NCBI GenBank assembly: GCA_947452005.1
Contig: CANGBC010000010.1
Coordinates: forward strand, 1 to 64,000
Direction: 5' to 3'
DNA: 64,000 nt
Origin: Beijerinckiaceae bacterium
GTDB lineage: Bacteria > Pseudomonadota > Alphaproteobacteria > Rhizobiales > Beijerinckiaceae
This document shows positions 57,158-64,000 of the stretch, piece by piece. Both the position numbers and the translations under genes were made by a program. Position 1 is the first letter of the stretch. Each line of letters starts with the position of its first letter. Under the pieces are notes generated by a model that made no database searches, was not told where the DNA came from, and saw only the letters and a program-made list of their open reading frames with translations.

Positions 57158-57868
57158 ATGGAAGCCCGGCAAATTATGACGTCCCCCGTCCTCACCATTT
57201 CGCCCGGCGCCACATTGCGCCAGGCCATTGAGATGATGCTGGAAAAACGCGTGAGCGGTTTGCCCGTGGTCGATGAAATCGGCCAGCTCGTTGGGCTTAT
57301 CAGTGAAGGCGATCTGCTGCACCGCTCGGAAATAGGCACGGAAAAACATCGCTCAAAATGGCTCGACTTTCTCTTGGGGCCAGCCCGCAGCGCCAATGAT
57401 TATGTGCACGCCCATTCGCGCCGCATCGGCGATGTGATGACAACCGAACTGGTCACAGCCGAGGAATCGACATCGCTCGAAGACATTGTCCGGCTGATGG
57501 AGAAACGAAACATCAAACGCATTCCCATTTTGCGCGATGGTGGCGTGTCGGGCATCATCACCCGCTCAGATCTCTTGCGCGCTTTTGTGACGGCAACGGA
57601 TGCGATCAATGCGAAAAGCGCGAGCGACGACGACATCCGCCAATGCGTTCTGGACACGATCGACGCGCAAGGCTGGGCGCCCGCTGGTTCCATCCATGTG
57701 AAAGTCGTGGATGGTCACGTGACCTTGTCGGGCACGATTTTTGAGGAGAGCGAGCGCGACGCCATTCGTGTCTGCGCTGAAAACCAGCCCGGCGTGACCG
57801 GCGTGACAGACGATCTCATCTGGGTTGAGACAACCACGGGCGATTTCATCGCTCCGAGCGCGTCGTGA
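57158..57868 (+). CDS. CBS-CBS-BON domain protein
   Basis: 236 residues: CBS 1 (IMTSPVLTISPGATLRQAIEMML, about 6-60), CBS 2 (VMTTELVTAEESTSLEDIVRLM, about 92-150) and a C-terminal BON domain (WAPAGSIHVKVVDGHVTLSGTIFEE, about 168-230). CBS pairs bind adenosyl ligands; BON binds phospholipid or acts in envelope proteins. The start has AGGAGG 4-5 nt upstream. Role unknown. Confidence 0.88.
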   Translation: MEARQIMTSPVLTISPGATLRQAIEMMLEKRVSGLPVVDEIGQLVGLISEGDLLHRSEIGTEKHRSKWLDFLLGPARSANDYVHAHSRRIGDVMTTELVTAEESTSLEDIVRLMEKRNIKRIPILRDGGVSGIITRSDLLRAFVTATDAINAKSASDDDIRQCVLDTIDAQGWAPAGSIHVKVVDGHVTLSGTIFEESERDAIRVCAENQPGVTGVTDDLIWVETTTGDFIAPSAS

Positions 57869-57871
57869 GTC

Positions 57872-59101
57872 TCAAATTTTCTGGCGGTCGCGCAGGCCGG
57901 GGAATAGGCGCATCCAGACGAGTGCGGCCACAATCGCGCTGACGCCACCAAAGATGACCGTTGGCACCGCGCCAATGAACAGCGCGAGGGCGCCCGATTC
58001 AAACTCGCCCAATTGATTGGACGTGCCCGTCAAAATCGTATGCACGGCGATGACGCGACCACGCATGTCGTTGGGCGTCTCGCTCTGGATCAGCGATTGG
58101 CGTATGACCACGCTCACCATATCTGCCGCGCCCAAAGTCAGCAGGAAGAGGGCCGCCGGAATAATGTTGGTGGACAGGCCAAAGCCCACGGTGCAGGCGC
58201 CATAAATCATCACGCAGATGAACATGGTGCGCCCCGCATGGCTTCGCAAAGGATAATGTGCCAGCACCAGCGCCGCACAAATCGAGCCCACCGACGACAT
58301 GGAGCGCAACAGCCCGAGCCCCCAAGCGTCGGTTTCGAAAATATCCTTGGCGAAAACTGGCAGCAAAGCCGTCGCGCCACCCAGAAGAACAGCGACCAGA
58401 TCCAGCGTGATCGCGCCGAGGATCACAGGCTGCGTCCAGATGAATTTATATCCTGCGACAATCACCGACCATGTCGCGCGAATTTTTTCAGCACGCGGCG
58501 GGCGGGCCCGAATGACCCAAGCGCCACCCACTGACAGAATGAAACAGGCAATCGCGAAAGCGAAGGGCACGGCCGGATCAACCGCCACAAGCACACCGCC
58601 CAATGCCGGACCACTGACGCTGGCCACCTGATTGGTCGTGTTGTTCCACGCCACAGCGCTTTGATATTCTTCATCCGGCACAAGATTGGTCATCAAGGCC
58701 TGGCCTGCCGGATTGGCAAAAGCGCGCGCGGACCCCAACAGCACCACGGTGAGATAGATCGGCAGCATGCGCCCAGGTGCCAGAGCGCCGCCCAGCACCA
58801 AGGCCAACATCAACGCGCCACAAAACACCATCACGCCGCAAGACAGGAGAATGATGCGACGACGATCATAGCGGTCAGCTGCCGGGCCGGTGACAAGTGA
58901 CAAAGGCACCGTTGGGATGAAAGCGCACAGGCCAATCAGGCCCAGCGCCAAAGTGTCTTTGGTGACGAGATAGACGAGCCATGCAATGGCGACATTTTGC
59001 ACCTGCAGGCCAAGCGTCCACAAAAAGCGGCATGTGACAAAGGCCCGAAAATCATGGTGCCGAAACACCGCGCGCCCGCCCTTGGCTTCCTGATCACTCA
59101 T
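57872..59101 (-). CDS. MFS transporter (EntS-like MFS_3 group)
   Basis: About 409 residues with 11-12 transmembrane helices. N-terminal blocks FRAFVTCRFLWTLGLQVQNVAIAW and the loop GPAADRYDRRRIILLS are typical of the EntS/MFS_3 exporters, which release siderophores or drugs. Start MSDQEAKGG chosen; an in-frame ATG 4 codons earlier is possible. It converges on the CBS gene with 3 bp between stops. Substrate unknown. Confidence 0.85.
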   Translation of the reverse strand: MSDQEAKGGRAVFRHHDFRAFVTCRFLWTLGLQVQNVAIAWLVYLVTKDTLALGLIGLCAFIPTVPLSLVTGPAADRYDRRRIILLSCGVMVFCGALMLALVLGGALAPGRMLPIYLTVVLLGSARAFANPAGQALMTNLVPDEEYQSAVAWNNTTNQVASVSGPALGGVLVAVDPAVPFAFAIACFILSVGGAWVIRARPPRAEKIRATWSVIVAGYKFIWTQPVILGAITLDLVAVLLGGATALLPVFAKDIFETDAWGLGLLRSMSSVGSICAALVLAHYPLRSHAGRTMFICVMIYGACTVGFGLSTNIIPAALFLLTLGAADMVSVVIRQSLIQSETPNDMRGRVIAVHTILTGTSNQLGEFESGALALFIGAVPTVIFGGVSAIVAALVWMRLFPGLRDRQKI

Positions 59102-59133
59102 GCTGCTTCTCATCCCCTCACGCCTGCCCGGCT

Positions 59134-61212
59134 CTAGCGCCACAGCACGCGGATGTCGAGAGCCACCACGCCACGGCCATTCTCGCGGGCCACAAGCGGA
59201 TTGATTTCGATGTCTGAAATCTTTTCGCGATGATCGAGGAAGAAACGACCAAGGGCCGCTGATGTCTTGACCAGCGCCGCCTGATCAGCGGCAGGCCGCC
59301 CGCGATAGCCCGCCAGTAATTTCGCGAGTTTGAGCGAAGAGATGCGCTGTGCGATCTCGTCTTCCTCCAGCGGCAACATGGCGAGCGCCACATCTTCCAG
59401 CAATTCGACCAGCACGCCGCCCGAGCCCACCAGCAACATCGGGCCATAAAGCGCATCCTCGCGCGCGCCCACAATGGCTTCGACGCCACCTGTCACCATT
59501 TCATGCACTTCAATGCCATCAATGCGCGCATCAGCTTTATAGGCTTTGGCGTTGGCCAAGATCTGCGTTGCGGCTGCCTCGACACTTGCCGCGTCGCGCA
59601 GGTCGAGCATCACGCCGCCAGCTTCCGTCTTGTGCAGAATGTCGGCGGAGCGGATTTTCAGCACAACAGGGAAGCCAATCTTTACTGCCTGCGCTGCTGC
59701 CTCTTGTGGTGTCTTGGCCAGCGCTTGTGCTGGCGCATGTATTCCATAGGCAGCGAGTTTTTCGTTCAGGTTATCGGGCGACAGATCCGATTTGGGTGCG
59801 GGCCCCGGCAGACGCGGGCTTTTGCCTTGGCGTTGTGCATGGAACCACAGCGCATTGATCGCACGCAGAGAGGGCTGCAATTCCTGCAAGAAGGGGAAGC
59901 CCGCTTCCTGCTGCATCAGCTGCGCTTCTTGTGTCATCGGATAAGACATGCGCGCGAAGCCAATCACCGGCTTGTCGGTTGCCTCATGCATGGCGCGCAA
60001 GAGCGCGGTCTCTTCCCAGACCTTAGTGCGCTTGCCCGGCAATTGCGCGGCCCAAGCCAGAACGTCAACATTGGGATCAGCCGCGACAATGGCGCACAGA
60101 TCAGCGGCTGCTTTCAGATTGGATGGAATGCCAACATCGAGCGGATTACGCGGCTTGATCTCGTCTTGCATGTAAGGGCGCAAGGCTGCGTCAGTCTGCG
60201 GCGAGAATTGTGCCAGCGTCGCGCCTTCTGTCTCGACATAATCATAGAGCATGTCGACGGTGCCACCGGACGTGGTGACAAAACCAATGCGCGGCCCCTT
60301 GGGGCGGCGCGGTGACTGGAAGGCCAGTGTGGCTTCCACCATGTCGTCGAGATTTTCGCAGCGAATAATGCCGTGGCGCTCACACATGGCGAGATAGGCA
60401 GCATAATCACCCGCAATGGCGCCGGTATGCGATTGCGCAGCATCGCGTGAATTCTGCGTCTGGCCGGTCTTCAAGGTCAGGATTGGTTTGCCAGCCTCAA
60501 GCGCGCGCGCAGCCGCTTTCATAAACGCCTTGGGGCGACGAATGCCTTCAACAAAGCAGACGATCTGTTTGGTGTGTTCATCATCAACAAGGAAGTTGAT
60601 GTAATCGGCCAGATCAAGATCCAGCTCATTGCCTGACGAAATGCCGTAGGAATAGCGCAAGCCGCGCGAGGCACCGGTCTTCATGAAAAACTGCAGCGTG
60701 CCACCGGATTGGAACACGCAAGCGACAGAACCAGGTTCCAGCTTGGCGAGATCGGGATTGGGATAGGCAAAGAGCTTTTCGCGATATGAATGCGCGCCCA
60801 TGCAATTGGGGCCAGCCAGCCGCAGGTTCGTGCGCGCCAGAACCTCGCGCACCGTGCGACCACGTGCCTGCGAGGCTTCATCAGCGCCATCGCCCACGCC
60901 GCCTGCGTAAATCGTCATGGATTTCACGCCACGCGCGGCACCATCTTCCACCACAGCAGGCACAGCATCGGCTGGCACAATGACAATGGCATGATCGACG
61001 GGCTCAGGCAGATCGCGCAGCGAGGGATAGGCTTTCTCACCGAAGACTTCCGCCTGACGCGGATTGATCAGATAGATTTTGCCGTCATAGCCTTGGTCGC
61101 GCATGGCACCCAGAATTTGCCCGGGCCAGCGTCCCCGCTCGGAAGCGCCCACCAGCGCAACAGAGCGCGCGCGCAGCGTATGTTCGACAGAGCGGAAATC
61201 ATCCCCAGACAT
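59134..61212 (-). CDS. Acyl-CoA synthetase (NDP-forming), acetate-CoA ligase family
   Basis: 692 residues in the fused arrangement: CoA-binding Rossmann domain (SVALVGASERGRWPG), succinyl-CoA-ligase-like domain with the phosphohistidine motif QSHTGAIAG, and a C-terminal ATP-grasp subdomain (GFPVVLKIRSADILHKTEAGGV). Such enzymes interconvert acyl-CoA plus NDP with acid plus NTP; the acid is not predictable. It lies 32 bp before the MFS gene on the same strand, so they may be one operon. Confidence 0.9.
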   Translation of the reverse strand: MSGDDFRSVEHTLRARSVALVGASERGRWPGQILGAMRDQGYDGKIYLINPRQAEVFGEKAYPSLRDLPEPVDHAIVIVPADAVPAVVEDGAARGVKSMTIYAGGVGDGADEASQARGRTVREVLARTNLRLAGPNCMGAHSYREKLFAYPNPDLAKLEPGSVACVFQSGGTLQFFMKTGASRGLRYSYGISSGNELDLDLADYINFLVDDEHTKQIVCFVEGIRRPKAFMKAAARALEAGKPILTLKTGQTQNSRDAAQSHTGAIAGDYAAYLAMCERHGIIRCENLDDMVEATLAFQSPRRPKGPRIGFVTTSGGTVDMLYDYVETEGATLAQFSPQTDAALRPYMQDEIKPRNPLDVGIPSNLKAAADLCAIVAADPNVDVLAWAAQLPGKRTKVWEETALLRAMHEATDKPVIGFARMSYPMTQEAQLMQQEAGFPFLQELQPSLRAINALWFHAQRQGKSPRLPGPAPKSDLSPDNLNEKLAAYGIHAPAQALAKTPQEAAAQAVKIGFPVVLKIRSADILHKTEAGGVMLDLRDAASVEAAATQILANAKAYKADARIDGIEVHEMVTGGVEAIVGAREDALYGPMLLVGSGGVLVELLEDVALAMLPLEEDEIAQRISSLKLAKLLAGYRGRPAADQAALVKTSAALGRFFLDHREKISDIEINPLVARENGRGVVALDIRVLWR

Positions 61213-61287
61213 ATGCGTCTCCCTTTTCTTGTTCTTGTTGGCCGCAACCTCTGACGGGCGTTCAGCCTTGGCTTATTCTAAGTGCGT

Positions 61288-61971
61288 TCAGCGCAGATCC
61301 GCAATCTCGGCGATGAGTTTGCGCAGGACAGCATCCCCGAATGTCTCAAAATTCTTCGCCACGATCATAAAAGCCCCCTCGCCCCCGATGACCTCCTGCT
61401 CATAATGCTGATCAAGATAGGGCTCAAAAGCCAGAATCGGCAGGCCATTGATGACAATGCCCTGTGCCACGGCGGCATCGCGGGCTACGCGCGCCATGCG
61501 CCCGCTCGTGTTCTCGCCATCGCCAGAGACATCAATCACCCGGCGCGCAGCCTGATGGGGCGCTTCTTCCAACATGCGCACACCGTGATCAATCGCCCCG
61601 CTGATGGATGTGCCGCCGCCAAACAGCTGGCGCGGCCCCTCCTCAATCGCTTTGGCAAACGCCTCGGCGCTGGCTTGATCGCGGATGATCGTCCAGCCCA
61701 CGGACTCACGCTGCAAGAAAGGGCCGGTCCATTGGAACATCTGCACAGCAATGGCGCCGCGCATGCCCGATTGAATGGCGCGCCACACACGTGGATTGCG
61801 GAAGGCTTCCACATAGCCGCGTTTTTGCAATTCGAAACGGGGTTGATTGACGCTGCCGGAGGCATCGACAGCCAGCACCAGCGCGAGATCGACCTCTTCA
61901 GCGCGCGCACCAAGGGGCTGCGCGACATGTGTAGAAAATAGAATGACGAGCGCAACAAGCCAACGCTGCAT
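61288..61971 (-). CDS. DUF1194 (von Willebrand A-like) secreted protein
   Basis: 227 residues with a signal peptide (MQRWLVALVILFSTHVAQPLGARA) and a VWA-type domain; the metal-site motif is DASGSV, with FGGGTSISGAID and DVSGDGENTSG further on. The family is found in Alphaproteobacteria; function is unknown, though a metal-dependent adhesion role is plausible. The start at 61971 gives a proper signal peptide. Confidence 0.88.
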   Translation of the reverse strand: MQRWLVALVILFSTHVAQPLGARAEEVDLALVLAVDASGSVNQPRFELQKRGYVEAFRNPRVWRAIQSGMRGAIAVQMFQWTGPFLQRESVGWTIIRDQASAEAFAKAIEEGPRQLFGGGTSISGAIDHGVRMLEEAPHQAARRVIDVSGDGENTSGRMARVARDAAVAQGIVINGLPILAFEPYLDQHYEQEVIGGEGAFMIVAKNFETFGDAVLRKLIAEIADLR

Positions 61972-61983
61972 AACGCCTCCCGC

Positions 61984-62065
61984 CGTCATTGCGAGCGAAG
62001 CGAAGCAATCCAGATGCGTCACGCGAGGCATGGATTGCTTCGTCGCTTCGCTCCTCGCAATGACG
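61984..62065. repeat. Dispersed inverted-repeat element (copy 4)
   Basis: An 82-bp inverted repeat with ends CGTCATTGCGAG/CTCGCAATGACG and inner arms GAAGCAATCCA/TGGATTGCTTC. It lies between coxM-like and DUF1194 genes on the same strand, 12 bp upstream of the DUF1194 start. Confidence 0.88.
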
Positions 62066-62090
62066 CAGTGAGCGAAGCGACGAGTTTTAA

Positions 62091-62885
62091 CTAGCCCTTT
62101 GCGGCAACAGCGCGCTTGGCGAGAACCGTCACGACATGGGCGCGATAATCAGCGCTGGCGTGAATGTCATTGTTGAGGTCGCCGGCATCCACCTTGATGT
62201 TCTCAATGGCTTTGGCCGAAAAATCCTTCGCAAGCGCCTCTTCCATCGCGCTGATGCGGAAAGCGGACGGGCCTGCGCCCGTCACCGCCACACGCACGCC
62301 AGCCTTGGTCTGCGCGACAAACACGCCAACCACCGCATAGCCAGACGCGGGATGACGCAGCTTCTGGTAATGCGACCAGACCGGGATCGGGAAACGCACA
62401 CCCACAATAATTTCTGATGGCTCCAGCGCGGTCTCAAAGAGGCCCACAAAGAAATCATCCGCCGCAATCTTGCGCTTGTTGGTGACAAAGGTCGCCCCAA
62501 GGCCAACCGTGCCAGCCGGATAATCGGCTGCCGGATCGGCATTGGCGCAAGAGCCGCCAATCGTGCCGCGATGGCGCACAGCCGGATCACCGATCTGGCC
62601 CGCAAGGCTCGCAAGACCGGGAATGAGCTCGCGCACCAGCGCGTTTTCATGCACGTCTGCATGGGTTGTCATGGCGCCGATGACGAGCTCATCGCCATCA
62701 CGGCACACGCCCTTGATGTCGGGCACTTTGGCCAGATCAATGAGATCAGTCGGCGCGGCAAGGCGCTGCTTCAATGTCGGCAGAAGCGTCATGCCGCCCG
62801 ACATCAGCTTGGCATCCTCATGCGCCTCGAGAAACTTGGCCGCATCAGCCACGGAGGCTGGTGTGTGATAGGCAAAATTTTCCAT
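62091..62885 (-). CDS. Molybdenum hydroxylase FAD subunit (CoxM-like)
   Basis: 264 residues. The FAD-binding medium subunit of the xanthine dehydrogenase / CO dehydrogenase family: LMSGGMTLLPTLKQRLAAP and GTIGGSCANADPAADYPA are the two FAD loops. It takes electrons from the 2Fe-2S subunit. Its ATG overlaps the stop of the small-subunit gene. Substrate of the complex cannot be told from this subunit. Confidence 0.9.
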   Translation of the reverse strand: MENFAYHTPASVADAAKFLEAHEDAKLMSGGMTLLPTLKQRLAAPTDLIDLAKVPDIKGVCRDGDELVIGAMTTHADVHENALVRELIPGLASLAGQIGDPAVRHRGTIGGSCANADPAADYPAGTVGLGATFVTNKRKIAADDFFVGLFETALEPSEIIVGVRFPIPVWSHYQKLRHPASGYAVVGVFVAQTKAGVRVAVTGAGPSAFRISAMEEALAKDFSAKAIENIKVDAGDLNNDIHASADYRAHVVTVLAKRAVAAKG

Positions 62886-63367
62886 CAGGCCTGTTCTCCC
62901 GCCATTTTCGCGCTGGCATCCACAATGGCTTCGACAATGCCCTGATAGCCCGTGCAGCGGCAGATATTGCCTTCGAGCTCCAAGCGCACGGTGTGCTCAT
63001 CCGCATTGGGGTGACGGCGGCAAATGTCGACGCCCACCATCACCATGCCCGGCGTACAGAAGCCGCATTGCAGACCATGATGCTCGCGGAAAGCTTCCTG
63101 CACAGGGTGCAGCGTTCCATCTGCCTTAGCGAGACCTTCAATGGTGAGGATCTCTTTACCGACCGCCTGAACGGCCAGCATGGTGCAGCTCTTCACCGCC
63201 TTGCCATCGACATGCACGGTGCAGCAACCACATTGCGTGGTGTCGCAACCGACATGCGTGCCGGTGAGCTTCTGATGGTCGCGGATAAATTCAACGAGGA
63301 GCGTGCGCGCTTCGACTTGTCCCGAAACGGCCTTCCCGTTGATCGTCATGTTCACATTGATGAGCAC
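62885..63367 (-). CDS. Molybdenum hydroxylase [2Fe-2S] subunit (CoxS-like), GTG start
   Basis: 160 residues from a GTG at 63367, preceded by AAGAGG; an ATG at 63349 is the alternative. Four cysteines in [12 protein letters not shown]... form the plant-type ferredoxin cluster, and [10 protein letters not shown] with CRCTGYQGI form the second cluster. It carries electrons between the molybdenum subunit upstream and the FAD subunit downstream. Confidence 0.93.
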   Translation of the reverse strand: MLINVNMTINGKAVSGQVEARTLLVEFIRDHQKLTGTHVGCDTTQCGCCTVHVDGKAVKSCTMLAVQAVGKEILTIEGLAKADGTLHPVQEAFREHHGLQCGFCTPGMVMVGVDICRRHPNADEHTVRLELEGNICRCTGYQGIVEAIVDASAKMAGEQA

Positions 63368-63397
63368 GATAAACCTCTTGTCGTCTTGATGGGGCAA

Positions 63398-64000
63398 TCA
63401 GGCTGCTGTTGCAGCCTTGGCCTTTTGAATGGTGTTCCAGACGCGGTCCGGCGTCAGTGGCATGTCGATGTGGCGGATGCCATAGTCTTTCAGCGCGTCA
63501 CAAACGGCCGAGACGAACGCGCCCGGTGCACCACAGGCACCGGCTTCACCCGCGCCCTTGACGCCCAGATCATTGGTCTTGCAAGCCACTTCATTGAAGA
63601 GCGCATCAATCATCGACAGATGATGCGCACGTGGCATGCCGTAATCCATGAAGGAGCCAGTCACGAGCTGACCTTCGTCATCATAGACCGTCATTTCCGT
63701 CATCGCCTGACCAATGCCCTGTGCGACACCGCCATAGACCTGACCATGCACGATGAAAGGATTGAGCACTTTGCCGCAATCATCCACCGCGATGTAATTC
63801 AGCATTTCGATCTTGCCGAGATCAGGGTCCACTTCCACTTCGATCACATGCGTGCCGTTGGGATAGTTGAATTCTTCCGGATCACGCTTGAGGAAATAGC
63901 TTTCATCCAAGCCAGGCTCGACTCCATCGGGGAGATTCTTCAGCTCATAAGAGGCTTTTGCCACTTCGGCCATCGTCACCGACGACGTGCCCGCGCTGAA
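63398..64000 (-). CDS. Molybdenum hydroxylase large subunit (CoxL-like), 5' part outside window
   Basis: The last 200 residues or so of the molybdopterin-binding subunit; the frame runs on past position 64000. Blocks HVIEVEVDPDLGKIEMLNYIAVDDCGKVLNP, GQVYGGVAQGIGQAMTEMTVYDDEGQLVTGSFMDYGMPRA and VKGAGEAGACGAPGAFVSAVCDAL are standard for the family. The active-site loop that separates true CO dehydrogenase (form I) from others is not in the window. Confidence 0.93.
   Translation of the reverse strand, partial: FSAGTSSVTMAEVAKASYELKNLPDGVEPGLDESYFLKRDPEEFNYPNGTHVIEVEVDPDLGKIEMLNYIAVDDCGKVLNPFIVHGQVYGGVAQGIGQAMTEMTVYDDEGQLVTGSFMDYGMPRAHHLSMIDALFNEVACKTNDLGVKGAGEAGACGAPGAFVSAVCDALKDYGIRHIDMPLTPDRVWNTIQKAKAATAA

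Overview
The window comes from a phototrophic alphaproteobacterium, most likely of the Hyphomicrobiales (Rhizobiales). It carries part of a photosynthesis gene cluster for bacteriochlorophyll a and spirilloxanthin-type carotenoids. Around that cluster lie typical alphaproteobacterial blocks: tig-clpP-clpX-lon, recG/sdhE/mfd and glmU-glmS. I cannot name the genus from sequence alone.

Positions 1-18750 are the photosynthesis cluster. On the minus strand, crtE-crtF-bchC-bchX-bchY-bchZ-pufQ-pufB form one long tightly packed run that leaves the window inside pufB. crtD-crtC are divergent from crtE. A second minus-strand operon holds a cytochrome P450, an ATP-grasp protein and crtB, each joined by a 4-nt ATGA overlap. 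A third holds dxs-bchO-crtI. TGT-N12-ACA motifs, the PpsR/CrtJ repressor site, lie upstream of bchC (two), between crtE and crtD (three, with a strict 26-bp period), upstream of the P450 (one plus a half-site) and, in degenerate form, upstream of dxs. They tie the unfamiliar P450/ATP-grasp pair and a divergent membrane protein to the light/oxygen regulon. This is the most interesting part of the window.

Positions 18800-23850 hold tRNA-Asp, a periplasmic ClpP-like protein, two small envelope genes and a short sugar locus: a family 2 glycosyltransferase, an NAD-dependent epimerase/reductase and a PLP enzyme whose Schiff-base lysine is replaced by histidine, as in sugar 3-dehydratases. tRNA-Val closes this part. 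Positions 23900-30820 hold csbD, lon, clpX, clpP, tig and tRNA-Leu.

Positions 30900-35550 are accessory. A three-gene, apparently A/T-richer cassette encodes a possible RelE/HigB-like protein, a helix-turn-helix protein and a DUF6941-type protein. It is followed by a TauD-type dioxygenase, a LysR regulator and a multicopper-oxidase-fold protein that has lost most copper ligands. Positions 35740-46800 carry nnrE/nnrD, a malyl-CoA-lyase-like gene, a 48-residue lipoprotein, hspQ, an IalB-like protein, a peptide-binding protein, a FrnE-like oxidoreductase, mfd and sdhE. Positions 46889-64000 carry recG, a DUF502 protein, glmS, glmU, opgG-opgH, a CBS-BON protein, an MFS exporter, an NDP-forming acyl-CoA synthetase, a DUF1194 protein and an incomplete molybdenum hydroxylase operon in the order L-S-M. 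Four copies of a roughly 80-100 bp inverted repeat with CGTCATTGCGAG termini sit in intergenic spaces of the second half.
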